A DNA stretch of 42,425 nucleotides, from positions 11,835-54,259 of the forward strand of contig ONFG01000011.1 in the NCBI GenBank assembly GCA_900317025.1. The letters run 5' to 3'. The position numbers and the translations under genes are program-made. Each line of letters opens with the position of its first letter. Position 1 is the first letter of the stretch. A model generated the notes under the pieces. It searched no databases, was not told the origin of the DNA, and saw only the letters and a program-made list of their open reading frames with translations. Positions 33,185-40,893 of this stretch are shown one piece after another. Origin of the DNA: an uncultured Eubacteriales bacterium (GTDB lineage Bacteria; Bacillota; Clostridia; Oscillospirales; Acutalibacteraceae).

Positions 33185-34099
33185 ATGGAGATCATCAGTA
33201 TAATCAAGATAATACTGGAGGAAGGGGCGAAGTACGCCATTCTCGCGATGGGCGTTTATCTGACGTACAGTATCCTCGACTTCCCCGACCTTAGCGTCGA
33301 TGGCACGATGCCGCTCGGTGCGATCGTTTCTACGGTGCTGATACTGCAGGGCTTCAACCCATGGCTGAGCCTTATCGCCGCGTTTGTCTGCGGCTGCGCG
33401 GCAGGCTGCATAACGGGGCTTCTGCACGTAAAGCTCCACATCAGACCGCTGCTTTGCGGCATACTCGTTTTTACCGGGCTTCTGAGCCTTAACCTAGTGC
33501 TTGTAAAGCTCGGCACGGGCGGGCAGTCGATCGCCTCTATCTTCGGCGAGAAGACTATTTTCACCGGCGACCTCGCGCAGCTTGTGCCGGAATCGGCGGG
33601 CGGGCTTATGATAAGAAAGCTCCTCATGCTCGTTGTGCTCGTAATAATCGTAAAGCTTCTCATCGACGCTTATTTACAGACAAAAAGCGGTATGCTCCTG
33701 CGCGCGACCGGCGCGAACGAGCAGTTCGTAACAACGCTCGCCCAGAACCCGGGCGTTTCAAAAATACTCGGTCTTGCCCTCGGAAACGGTCTTGCAGCGC
33801 TTTCGGGCGCTATAATCGCCCAGGCAAACGAGACTGCAAACACCACGATGGGAACGGGCATGGTCGTTTTCGGGCTTTCGAGCGTTATCATCGGACTTAC
33901 GCTCTTCGGCAAGATCAAATTCATGAAGGCGACCACAATGGTCATCTTCGGCACGATCATCTACAAGGCGTGTTTGCAGATCGCCGTTTCGCTCGGTCTG
34001 CCGTCGGATTACAACAAGCTGCTCATGGTGGTGCTCTTTATCATCGCTTTGCTGGTCAGCGGCGCACTCAACAGAAAGGGCGGCAAGAAAAATGCTTAG
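33185..34099 (+). CDS. ABC transporter permease, TrpY/COG4120-like (304 aa)
   Basis: About eight to nine hydrophobic segments. The sequence AKYAILAMGVYLTYSILDFPDLSVDGTMPLGA, ANETANTTMGTGMVVFGLSSVIIG and LFGKIKFMKATTMVIFGTIIYK is typical of the permease of 'uncharacterised' LivH-related systems, which in some bacteria import tryptophan or tyrosine. The usual partner is a TrpX-type (ABC_sub_bind) lipoprotein gene just upstream; here nadA occupies that place and no binding protein is seen. The stop overlaps the ATPase start by 8 nt. The substrate is unknown. Confidence 0.85.
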   Translation: MEIISIIKIILEEGAKYAILAMGVYLTYSILDFPDLSVDGTMPLGAIVSTVLILQGFNPWLSLIAAFVCGCAAGCITGLLHVKLHIRPLLCGILVFTGLLSLNLVLVKLGTGGQSIASIFGEKTIFTGDLAQLVPESAGGLMIRKLLMLVVLVIIVKLLIDAYLQTKSGMLLRATGANEQFVTTLAQNPGVSKILGLALGNGLAALSGAIIAQANETANTTMGTGMVVFGLSSVIIGLTLFGKIKFMKATTMVIFGTIIYKACLQIAVSLGLPSDYNKLLMVVLFIIALLVSGALNRKGGKKNA

Positions 34100-34865
34100 G
34101 CTTGAAAAGATCTGCAAAACGTTCAACGCAGGCACGGTTGACGAGAACGTGCTGTTTGACAATTTCGACCTGACGGTCGACAAGGGCGAGTTCGTTTCCG
34201 TTATCGGCTCAAACGGCAGCGGCAAAACGACTATGCTCAACATTATCTGCGGCTCGCTCGAGCCGGATTCCGGAAAGATAATCGTCGGCGGCAGCGACAT
34301 CACGAAGCTTTCGGAGCACAGGCGAGCAAGGAAGATGGGGAGAGTTTTCCAGGAGACGAAGCTCGGCACCTGCGCAAACCTCACAATACTTGAAAACATG
34401 GCTCTCGCCGACAACAAAAACAAACGATATGGTTTAGGGAGCTGCATCAACAAGAAGAGGATAGACTACTACCGCTCGCTCGTTGAGGAATGCGGCATGG
34501 GTCTTGAAAACAGGATGGATACGCTCGTCGGCAGCCTCAGCGGAGGTCAGCGCCAGGCGCTTGCGCTCGTTGTCGCAAATATGACGAACCTGGAGATACT
34601 CATTCTCGACGAACACACTGCGGCGCTCGACCCGAAGGCTGCCGAGGTCGTGATGAAGCTCACCGATAAATTCGTAACGAAGCGGCAACTCACAACGCTG
34701 ATGGTAACGCATAACCTGCGCTTCGCAGTCGAGTACGGTACGCGGCTCATCATGATGCACGAGGGCAAGTGCATTGTCGATCTGAAGGGCGAGGAAAAGA
34801 AAAACTGCAACGTTGACGACCTGCTTCGCCGCTTCAACGAGATCAGCATCGAATCGGGCAATTGA
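34092..34865 (+). CDS. ABC transporter ATP-binding protein, TrpZ/COG1101-like (257 aa)
   Basis: A complete ABC ATPase: Walker A GSNGSGKTTMLN, Q-loop VFQETKLGTCANLTI, signature LVGSLSGGQRQALAL, Walker B LEILILDEHTAALDP (with His in place of the usual Pro or Ala, as is common in this subfamily), and switch His in LMVTHNLRFAVEYG. The length and LDEHTAALDP fit the ATPase partner of the TrpY-type permease. It overlaps the permease gene by 8 nt. Confidence 0.9.
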   Translation: MLRLEKICKTFNAGTVDENVLFDNFDLTVDKGEFVSVIGSNGSGKTTMLNIICGSLEPDSGKIIVGGSDITKLSEHRRARKMGRVFQETKLGTCANLTILENMALADNKNKRYGLGSCINKKRIDYYRSLVEECGMGLENRMDTLVGSLSGGQRQALALVVANMTNLEILILDEHTAALDPKAAEVVMKLTDKFVTKRQLTTLMVTHNLRFAVEYGTRLIMMHEGKCIVDLKGEEKKNCNVDDLLRRFNEISIESGN

Positions 34866-34875
34866 GGAAAACTGT

Positions 34876-35367
34876 ATGTATAAGCAGCGATACGACAAGG
34901 TAAAAACGTGGATACTTGCAAAGAAGCGGCGTCAGGTGCTCTTGGCGTTTATTTACAAATATCTGCCCTACTCCGTTTTTGCGGGCTACGCGCTGCTTCT
35001 TGCGTATCTTTTCTTTACAAAGGACGGGCGGCTTTTCATCTGCATCGCCGTTCCGCTGTTTATGTTTGCAACGCTGTCGGCGGTGCGGCACTTTCTCGAC
35101 CTTGAGCGGCCGTATGAAAAGTACGACATCACGCCGATCTACAAGAAGGACACAAAGGGTCACTCCTTCCCCAGCCGCCACACCGCCAGCGCCGCTGTGA
35201 TAGGCGCAACGTTTCTCTACGTATCGACGCCTCTCGGCGCTGTGTTCCTGACAATAGCGCTGCTTATCGCTCTTTCGCGCATAGCCGCCGGCGTCCACTT
35301 TCCGAGAGACGCTGCCGCGGGCTTCCTCTACGCGCTGCTGTGCGGCTTGGTTTATCTGTTTTTTTAG
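34876..35367 (+). CDS. PAP2-family membrane phosphatase (163 aa)
   Basis: A type 2 phosphatidic acid phosphatase-like membrane enzyme. Catalytic motifs: RHFLDLERPYEKYD (motif 1, K-x6-RP type with Arg first), SFPSRHTAS (motif 2, the nucleating His), and SRIAAGVHFPRDAAAG (motif 3 with nucleophilic His and Asp). Hydrophobic segments flank these. Such enzymes act on lipid phosphates, including undecaprenyl pyrophosphate recycling; the substrate cannot be assigned. The start at 34876 follows GAGGAAAA and the ATPase stop by 10 nt, so it may share the transcript. Confidence 0.88.
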   Translation: MYKQRYDKVKTWILAKKRRQVLLAFIYKYLPYSVFAGYALLLAYLFFTKDGRLFICIAVPLFMFATLSAVRHFLDLERPYEKYDITPIYKKDTKGHSFPSRHTASAAVIGATFLYVSTPLGAVFLTIALLIALSRIAAGVHFPRDAAAGFLYALLCGLVYLFF

Positions 35368-35377
35368 TAACAAACGC

Positions 35378-35412
35378 AAAAAGGGTATCCGGAATTCCGG
35401 GTACCCCTTTTT
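35378..35412. terminator. Bidirectional terminator between PAP2 and PASTA genes
   Basis: AAAAAGGGTA-TCCGG and CCGGGTACCCCTTTTT pair around AATT, with A and T runs on both ends; it serves the two convergent genes. Confidence 0.88.
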
Positions 35413-35427
35413 ATTATAAATATTAAA

Positions 35428-37149
35428 TCAGTACGGCATAACGAGCGTCACGCAGGTGTCTTGGTATTTGTCGCCGTCTTTTACCTCGTCGATTATCATT
35501 TTTATATATGTAGTTTTTACCGTCTCCGGGAAGAGTATCGTCTGCAAGCCCATGTCTTCGGTGTCAAGCTCGGCCGTACACGCCGTGCCGTCGGAGAATT
35601 CGATCGTCAGCCGGCGGATCCTGCCGTTATTTTTGAAGACGGTGGAATCCCTTGTGTAGCCGTTTTTGATCTGGATCCCGCTGACCGTCTGTTCGCTGCC
35701 GCTTGACAGCATGAAATACTCGCCTACACCGCCGCCCGACGCGCCTTCACACCAGCACGTATCGTCTGCCATGAGCGCGTTTTTAGCAACATAGCTGTAC
35801 GAGCCTTCGGACGCTCTTACGGAAGAGGCGCTGACATTGTTGAAAACAGGCTTCTTGTAGTCGGTAAGCACGGAACCCGTCTGCTGAGACTTCGTTCCTC
35901 TCGAAACGACAAAGCTTACCGTGCTGCCCTTCTTTACGCTCGCGCCTTTGCCCTGACTCTGGCGGATAATACTGTTGCGGACGTAGTAGTCGTTATCCTC
36001 ATAGTCGTAGGTGACGACCAGTCCGCTTTGCTGAAGGGCGCTCACAACGTCGTTGATGTCCATTCCGACGTAGTTGTCGAGCCTGACGTAATTCGCTGCG
36101 TCAACTCCCTTTGAAACGACTAGCATAACCTTCGTGTTTTTATCCGCCTTGCCGCCGCTCGGTTCCTGCGAGATAACGCAGCCGTCTGCGACGGTGTCGC
36201 TGTATTCGTAAGACCGGACCGCCGCGAGAAGCGAAGCGGCCTTGAGCTTCTTGTCCGCCTCTTCAAATGTGATATTGCGAACGTCGGGAACATCCACCTT
36301 GCTTGAGCTGTCGACCGACACCGTCGAGATCGTATCGGTGCTGCTGCCCTTGACCGCAACGACGAGTTTTACCTGCGCACCCTTGGACGTTTTCTCTTCG
36401 CCCTTCGGCGTTTGCTCGATAACAGTGTTTTCTTTATAGTCCGCCGTCGGCGCCGTTTCTATAACGCACTCAAAGCCTGCCTTTTTAAGTATCTCTGCAG
36501 CCGTCTCCTGCGAGAAGCCCGTAACGTCGGGAACCAAGACGAGGCTTTCGTCGTTTGCTTCAAGCGGCTCAGGCTGCGGTTCGGACGATACCGTACTTTC
36601 CTGCGAAACGACCTCGCTCTGAGTGTCGCTGTCGGTGTCGGACTTCGGCTTGTCGATCTGACGGTAAAGCACGAACGCCCCAAAAAGCATTGCCGCAACG
36701 GCGGCAAACTCGGCGATCGTGATGAATATCTTCTTCGGCGTGGGAGAGTAATCCGATCTCCCGTTTTTTTGCGTGATCTGACCGCTGTAGCCGTCGCCGT
36801 AGGAGGGCGCGAAGCCTTGCGCGTTTTGCTGCGGCTGCTGCATTTGCGGCTGTGCTGCCGGCGGCTGAACGTAGACCTGCTGCACAGGCTGAGGCGCGGG
36901 TGCCGACGGTACAGCGGCACTTGCCTTTGGCTTTTCAAGGCTAACCTTCTCGGTGGAGGAGCCGGACTTTGTAAGACTGACCTTTCTTTCGCTGCTCGTC
37001 GCGGGAGCGGCATAAACGGTCTTTTCGTCGTCCTCGATAAAGCTCTCGGAGTAGCTTTCCGAAAGGCTTCCGTCCGTGAGCTTGCTTCCGCAGCGGGGGC
37101 AGAAGCGCAGATTTTCCTTTGTCTGATAACCGCAGGTGCAGTATTTCAT
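35428..37149 (-). CDS. Zinc-ribbon, single-TM, triple-PASTA protein with C-terminal glycan-binding-like domain (573 aa)
   Basis: Order of parts: zinc ribbon (Cys4, 6, 17, 20), acidic then Pro/Gln-rich linker (to about 138), one transmembrane helix (about 141-162), an acidic/Ser linker, three PASTA domains (about 203-268, 285-347, 354-418), and a C-terminal beta-rich domain (about 435-573) resembling the discoidin-like 'NADase-type glycan-binding' domain (VSASSVRA...WCEGASGGGVGEYFML..IQIKNGYTRD). PASTA domains bind muropeptides or lipid II in PknB-type kinases and PBPs; here no kinase or transpeptidase domain is present. Topology is likely zinc ribbon inside, PASTA outside. ATG 37149 gives the zinc ribbon a normal start; an upstream in-frame ATG (37254) would run through the promoter and the neighbouring terminator. 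Confidence 0.85.
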   Translation of the reverse strand: MKYCTCGYQTKENLRFCPRCGSKLTDGSLSESYSESFIEDDEKTVYAAPATSSERKVSLTKSGSSTEKVSLEKPKASAAVPSAPAPQPVQQVYVQPPAAQPQMQQPQQNAQGFAPSYGDGYSGQITQKNGRSDYSPTPKKIFITIAEFAAVAAMLFGAFVLYRQIDKPKSDTDSDTQSEVVSQESTVSSEPQPEPLEANDESLVLVPDVTGFSQETAAEILKKAGFECVIETAPTADYKENTVIEQTPKGEEKTSKGAQVKLVVAVKGSSTDTISTVSVDSSSKVDVPDVRNITFEEADKKLKAASLLAAVRSYEYSDTVADGCVISQEPSGGKADKNTKVMLVVSKGVDAANYVRLDNYVGMDINDVVSALQQSGLVVTYDYEDNDYYVRNSIIRQSQGKGASVKKGSTVSFVVSRGTKSQQTGSVLTDYKKPVFNNVSASSVRASEGSYSYVAKNALMADDTCWCEGASGGGVGEYFMLSSGSEQTVSGIQIKNGYTRDSTVFKNNGRIRRLTIEFSDGTACTAELDTEDMGLQTILFPETVKTTYIKMIIDEVKDGDKYQDTCVTLVMPY

Positions 37150-37205
37150 AGTTTTACCATCTCTCAAAATATAATATAATACCGATATTACATATAACAC
37201 AAAAC

Positions 37206-37229
37206 CGGGCGCTTTTTCAATAGCGCCCG
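37206..37229 (-). terminator. Terminator of the PPOX-fold protein gene
   Basis: CGGGCGCT and AGCGCCCG form a perfect 8-bp stem, followed on the minus strand by GTTTTG. On the same strand TTGAAA in the loop and TATATG 18 nt later could also form a weak promoter for the PASTA gene. Confidence 0.65.
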
Positions 37230-37269
37230 ACAAAAATTCACAAATTATTAACATTTACAAAAGCCGCGG

Positions 37270-37752
37270 TCATTTCTCATGCACCAGCTTGCCCGAGATA
37301 TGGTCCGGCGTGATCTCGACCATCTGCATTCTAGGGGAATTGCGCCCGATGTCTTCCTCTATCTCATCGGCCGCGTCTTCGGGGTAATACTTCTGCGCAA
37401 GGCGGCGAACGAGGCTAATCGCCTCGAACATATCGTCTACAAGGCACGCCCTGCCGAAAACGATAACAGAGCGCGCGTAATACGACCAGTCTTCGCGCTG
37501 CTCACCCTGCTCGCAGACGGTAAAGCAGACCTTGCTGTCGGCCTTCATTGCGTCGAGCTTATGCCCCTCCTTCGCGCAGTGAAAGTATATCTTTCCGCTG
37601 CCTTGATCGTAGAAGTAATTGATCGGCAGACCGTAGGGGTAGCCGCCCTCACCGTTTACGCAGAGAACGCCTCGCCTTTCCTTTAAAAGCACCTCTGCGC
37701 ACTCATCAGGAGAGAGCTTCTGCTTGAAGCGGCGCATTTTACGAAAATCCAT
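37270..37752 (-). CDS. Pyridoxamine 5'-phosphate oxidase-fold flavin protein (160 aa)
   Basis: A small split-barrel (PNPOx-like/NimA-related) protein that probably binds FMN. Family blocks are the N-terminal CAEVLLKERRGVLCVNGEGGYPYGLPINYFYD, IYFHCAKEGHKLDAMKADSKVCFTVCE, and SVIVFGRACLVDD. Such proteins are flavin reductases or nitroimidazole reductases, but most are uncharacterised. The start overlaps the plsY stop by 1 nt (TGATG), so it is the last gene of a unit with plsY. Confidence 0.87.
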   Translation of the reverse strand: MDFRKMRRFKQKLSPDECAEVLLKERRGVLCVNGEGGYPYGLPINYFYDQGSGKIYFHCAKEGHKLDAMKADSKVCFTVCEQGEQREDWSYYARSVIVFGRACLVDDMFEAISLVRRLAQKYYPEDAADEIEEDIGRNSPRMQMVEITPDHISGKLVHEK

Positions 37753-38471
37753 CAGGCCTTACCGCCTTCCGTTTTCTTTTTGAGCGTGAGCTTCTTTTCC
37801 TCGCCGTGGATAAGGCGGACGATGTTGGAGTGATGCTTTGCGATAACGGAGCCGCAGATAACAAACGTCATAATAGTCACGGTAACGACGTATTCAAGCG
37901 GGTATTTGCCCGTCGCCCTGTAGCTGTAAAAGTAAGTGAAGAGGAACGTCGCGATGATGATAACGACGCCCGAAACGATTGAGCTGATCGAAACAATCCT
38001 CGTGCAGACAAACATTATCAAAAACGTTGCAAGCGCGATCGCAAAGATGACCGGATTAATAACGGCAAGAAGAGCCGCCACCGTCACAACGCCTTTGCCG
38101 CCCTTGAACTTGAAGTAAACGGGGAAAACGTGACCCAAAAAGCAGCACATTCCCGCGAGGTACTTTCCGTAGCCGACAAGCTCCGCCGCCTCAAGCGTGG
38201 TGTTCATTGTGCTGAAAATAATGCCGCCAAGAACGACCGCAATAACGCACTTCAAAAAGTCGCCGACAAAGGTAATTATCCCCGCGGCAGTGCCGACGGA
38301 GCGCATAACGTTGGTAAAGCCTCCGTTGCCGCTTCCCATCGTGCGGATATCCTTTCCTGTAAACGCCTTCGTAACGATAATGGCAATATTAAGGCTGCCG
38401 AGCAGATAGGCGGCGAGCATTACGACTGCGATCTTCACAATATTGATCGGGTCGGTAAACAAACTGAGCAT
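37752..38471 (-). CDS. plsY: Acyl-phosphate glycerol-3-phosphate acyltransferase PlsY (239 aa)
   Basis: PlsY transfers an acyl group from acyl phosphate to glycerol 3-phosphate, the first step of phospholipid synthesis. It is a polytopic membrane enzyme. Conserved loops are AYLLGSLNIAIIVTKAFTGKDIRTMGSGNGGFTNVMRSVG, GHVFPVYFKFKGGKGVVT and the late SVIAKHHSNIVRLIHGEEKK. It is slightly longer than the usual 200-220 residues because of extra hydrophobic stretches. Start 38471 chosen (AAAGG upstream). The plsX partner is not adjacent. Confidence 0.95.
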   Translation of the reverse strand: MLSLFTDPINIVKIAVVMLAAYLLGSLNIAIIVTKAFTGKDIRTMGSGNGGFTNVMRSVGTAAGIITFVGDFLKCVIAVVLGGIIFSTMNTTLEAAELVGYGKYLAGMCCFLGHVFPVYFKFKGGKGVVTVAALLAVINPVIFAIALATFLIMFVCTRIVSISSIVSGVVIIIATFLFTYFYSYRATGKYPLEYVVTVTIMTFVICGSVIAKHHSNIVRLIHGEEKKLTLKKKTEGGKA

Positions 38472-38516
38472 AGTTACATAACCTTTCTGTTTCAGGATCA
38501 ATGTTATCAATTAATT

Positions 38517-38610
38517 TTACACAGCAAAAACAGGAAGCAACTGATCGTTAAGGGCGCTGCCCTCGACCTGCAATCCTTTTGAAAAAGGCTTGAGCGAAAA
38601 CCTTTTATCT
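38517..38610. repeat. Possible dispersed intergenic repeat between der and plsY
   Basis: The spacer reads, on the minus strand, GGTTTTCGCTCAAGCC, then CCTTTT-TC-AAAAGG, then GGGC-AGC-GCCC. I recall similar text in intergenic regions of other Clostridia, and it has short hairpins, but there is no second copy in this window. Confidence 0.3.
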
Positions 38611-38638
38611 GTTGTCTTGACGGTTTCAAGCGTTCGGC

Positions 38639-39961
38639 TTACTTCTTCTCTCCGCGCTCTCTTATAACAAAATGGATCGGCGTGCCGATAAGCCCGAAGC
38701 TGTCTCTGATGCGGTTTTCGAGGTAGCGCCTGTAGGAAAAGTGGAAAAGCTCGGCGCTGTTGACGAAGCATACGAACGTCGGCGGCTTCACGGAGGCCTG
38801 CGTCATGTAGAATATTTTGAGCCTTCTGCCCTTGTCCGTCGGAGGCTGGACTCTGGCCGTCGCCTCTGCGAGGATATCGTTAAGAACGCCCGTTTTGATG
38901 CGCATCGTGCAGGCTGCTGCGACCTGCTTTATCATGTCGAAAAGCTTGTCTACGCGCTGACCCGTCTTCGCGGATATGAAAATAATCGGTGCATAGGACA
39001 TGAACGAGAAGTCGACCTCGAGCTTCTTGCGCATCTGATCCATGGTCTTGCCGTCTTTCTCGACGGCGTCCCACTTGTTCACGGCGATTATGCAGCCCTT
39101 GCCCGCCTCGTGTGCAAGCCCGGCTACCTTGGAGTCCTGCTCCGTAAAGCCCTCCGTCGCGTCGATCATGATAACGCAGACGTCACTGCGCTCGATTGCC
39201 ATCTTCGCGCGGAGAATGCTGTATTTTTCGATATTGTCGTCGACCCTGCTCTTGCGGCGCAGTCCGGCGGTATCGGTGAAGTTGAATTTGCCGTGATCAT
39301 TTTCGATCATCGTGTCGATAGTGTCTCTCGTCGTTCCGGCGATGTCGGAGACGATGCAGCGATCGGAACCCGAGATGTAATTGATAAGCGACGACTTTCC
39401 GGCGTTCGGCTTGCCTATAACGGCAACGGAGATAACGTCGCTCTCCTCCTCTTCCTCATCGTCCTCGGGGAAGTATTCAAACACGGCGTCGAGAAGGTCG
39501 CCCGTACCATGACCGTGAACGCTCGATACGGCGATCGGGTCGCCGAGACCGAGGTTATAGAATTCGTAAAAATCGGGGTCGGGCTCGCCGACCGTGTCGC
39601 ACTTGTTTACGCAGAGCACAACGGGGCGCCCGCTCTTCTGAAGCATTGCAGCGACCTCCCGGTCGGTAGCTATAAGCCCCGATTTCAAGTCGACGACGAG
39701 GATTATCACGTCAGCCGATTCGATCGCAAGCTCCGCCTGGCGGCGCATCTGCGATAGGATTATGTCGTCGGAGTCCGGCTCGATGCCGCCCGTATCTATC
39801 AGCGTGAATTTTCTGTTTCTCCACTCGCATTCACCGTAGAGCCTGTCACGGGTAACGCCGGGAGTATCGTCGACGATCGAAAGGCGCTGACCGATCAGCT
39901 TATTAAAAAGCGTCGATTTGCCGACGTTCGGTCTGCCGACAATGGCAGCGATTGGTTTCAT
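38639..39961 (-). CDS. der: Ribosome biogenesis GTPase Der (EngA) (440 aa)
   Basis: Der is an essential GTPase for 50S ribosome maturation. It has two tandem G domains: GRPNVGKSTLFN with DTPGV and NKCD, then GKPNAGKSSLIN with DTAG and NKWD, and a C-terminal KH-like domain (RRLKIFYMTQASVKPPTFVCFVN). Length of 440 is normal. An AGGGTGAT ribosome site precedes the ATG. It lies after the rpmF terminator with no clear promoter of its own, so expression may depend on partial readthrough from the YceD-rpmF unit or an unseen promoter. Confidence 0.98.
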   Translation of the reverse strand: MKPIAAIVGRPNVGKSTLFNKLIGQRLSIVDDTPGVTRDRLYGECEWRNRKFTLIDTGGIEPDSDDIILSQMRRQAELAIESADVIILVVDLKSGLIATDREVAAMLQKSGRPVVLCVNKCDTVGEPDPDFYEFYNLGLGDPIAVSSVHGHGTGDLLDAVFEYFPEDDEEEEESDVISVAVIGKPNAGKSSLINYISGSDRCIVSDIAGTTRDTIDTMIENDHGKFNFTDTAGLRRKSRVDDNIEKYSILRAKMAIERSDVCVIMIDATEGFTEQDSKVAGLAHEAGKGCIIAVNKWDAVEKDGKTMDQMRKKLEVDFSFMSYAPIIFISAKTGQRVDKLFDMIKQVAAACTMRIKTGVLNDILAEATARVQPPTDKGRRLKIFYMTQASVKPPTFVCFVNSAELFHFSYRRYLENRIRDSFGLIGTPIHFVIRERGEKK

Positions 39962-39990
39962 TATATATCACCCTGTTTCTTCTTTTCATA

Positions 39991-40022
39991 AAAAAACAAG
40001 GGAGGAAAGCGTTCCTCCCTGT
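39991..40022 (-). terminator. Terminator of the YceD-rpmF unit
   Basis: ACAGGGAGGAA-CGC-TTTCCTCCCTTGT on the minus strand, one bulge, followed by TTTTTTTATG. Confidence 0.88.
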
Positions 40023-40034
40023 TATGAACTTATA

Positions 40035-40220
40035 TTAGTCCTCTGTCTTTACGATAACTTCACGACCGTTGTAGTAGCCGCAAGCGCCGCATACTCTGTG
40101 GGGAGCTTTCCACTCGCCGCAGTTCGGGCACTTCGAGAGAGCCGGAGCGTTGAGCTTCCAAACGTTGCTTCTTCTCTTATTCTTTCTTGCATGTGATGAT
40201 TTTCTCTTAGGTACTGCCAT
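40035..40220 (-). CDS. rpmF: Ribosomal protein L32 (61 aa)
   Basis: Basic N-terminus [19 protein letters not shown] is the L32 hallmark, and a zinc ribbon (CPNC...CGAC) shows that this is the zinc-binding (C+) form; bacteria with a zinc-free paralogue often keep both. The start at 40220 has GGAGG 9 nt upstream; an upstream in-frame ATG would add a non-homologous leader. It follows the YceD gene, the classic order yceD-rpmF. Confidence 0.97.
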   Translation of the reverse strand: MAVPKRKSSHARKNKRRSNVWKLNAPALSKCPNCGEWKAPHRVCGACGYYNGREVIVKTED

Positions 40221-40265
40221 TTTAAAAATCCTCCTTATGATCGTTGGCGCCAAAAGGCGTTATGT

Positions 40266-40760
40266 TTAATCTAACAAGCTTTTCAGGATCTCAAGTCTGG
40301 GATCCGTTTCACGCAGGTCGCAGCCGCAATCGCCCATGTTCAGGTTTTTGCCGCACTTCGGGCAGAGACCCTTGCAGTCTTCCTTACAAAGATGCTTTGA
40401 GGGAAGCTCAAGCAAAATATCTGCCGTGACCGGCGCGTCCAATTCAACGGTAAAGTCGGGGGCTTCAATGTAGTCGCCTTCGTTTTCGCCGACGAGCGAC
40501 TGCACTGCCGTATGGTTAAAGCTGCACACAAACGGGGTTATGGTTTCCTCACCGCATCTGTCGCAGGGCGCAGTATAATCGAACGCTGCCGTGACCGCCA
40601 GATCAACGACGCCTGCTCGGTTTTCTGCCTTTGCCGACACCCTAACGGGCGTTTTGAACGGTGTGGTGCCGTTGAACTTCAAATCATGCAGATCCAAATC
40701 ATACTCGGCATTAAGGACCTCGTCTTCCGTAAGAAAGACCTTCTTTAAATTCCAAAGCAT
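40266..40760 (-). CDS. yceD: YceD-family (DUF177) protein (164 aa)
   Basis: A DUF177 protein, widely conserved upstream of rpmF and linked to 23S rRNA accumulation in bacteria and chloroplasts. Family features: FDYTAPCDRCGE with a CxxC pair and the C-terminal HLCKEDCKGLCPKCGKNLNMGDCGC, a cysteine-rich motif likely to bind zinc or to act with L32. The ATG has GAGGTG upstream. First gene of the yceD-rpmF unit. Confidence 0.9.
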   Translation of the reverse strand: MLWNLKKVFLTEDEVLNAEYDLDLHDLKFNGTTPFKTPVRVSAKAENRAGVVDLAVTAAFDYTAPCDRCGEETITPFVCSFNHTAVQSLVGENEGDYIEAPDFTVELDAPVTADILLELPSKHLCKEDCKGLCPKCGKNLNMGDCGCDLRETDPRLEILKSLLD

Positions 40761-40816
40761 AGCCGCACCTCAATAAACACACGTAAACACCTTGTTTACC
40801 TGAAATACCGCATTTC

Positions 40817-40845
40817 ATTATACAGGATTTACCGCCCGTTGTCAA
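40817..40845 (-). promoter_or_regulatory. Promoter of yceD-rpmF
   Basis: TTGACA (40845-40840), 17-nt spacer, TATAAT (40822-40817) on the minus strand: a full consensus, fitting a ribosomal protein transcript. Confidence 0.88.
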
Positions 40846-40893
40846 TATGAAAAAGGGAAGAAAAAGAAAAAAATTTTTGTAATTTTTGGGCTT

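Noticed and set aside
38672-39757. Long plus-strand open frame (361 codons) opposite der
   Set aside because: It is the shadow of a conserved GTPase gene in a GC-rich region; composition is Arg/Val/Asp-rich as expected for an antisense frame.
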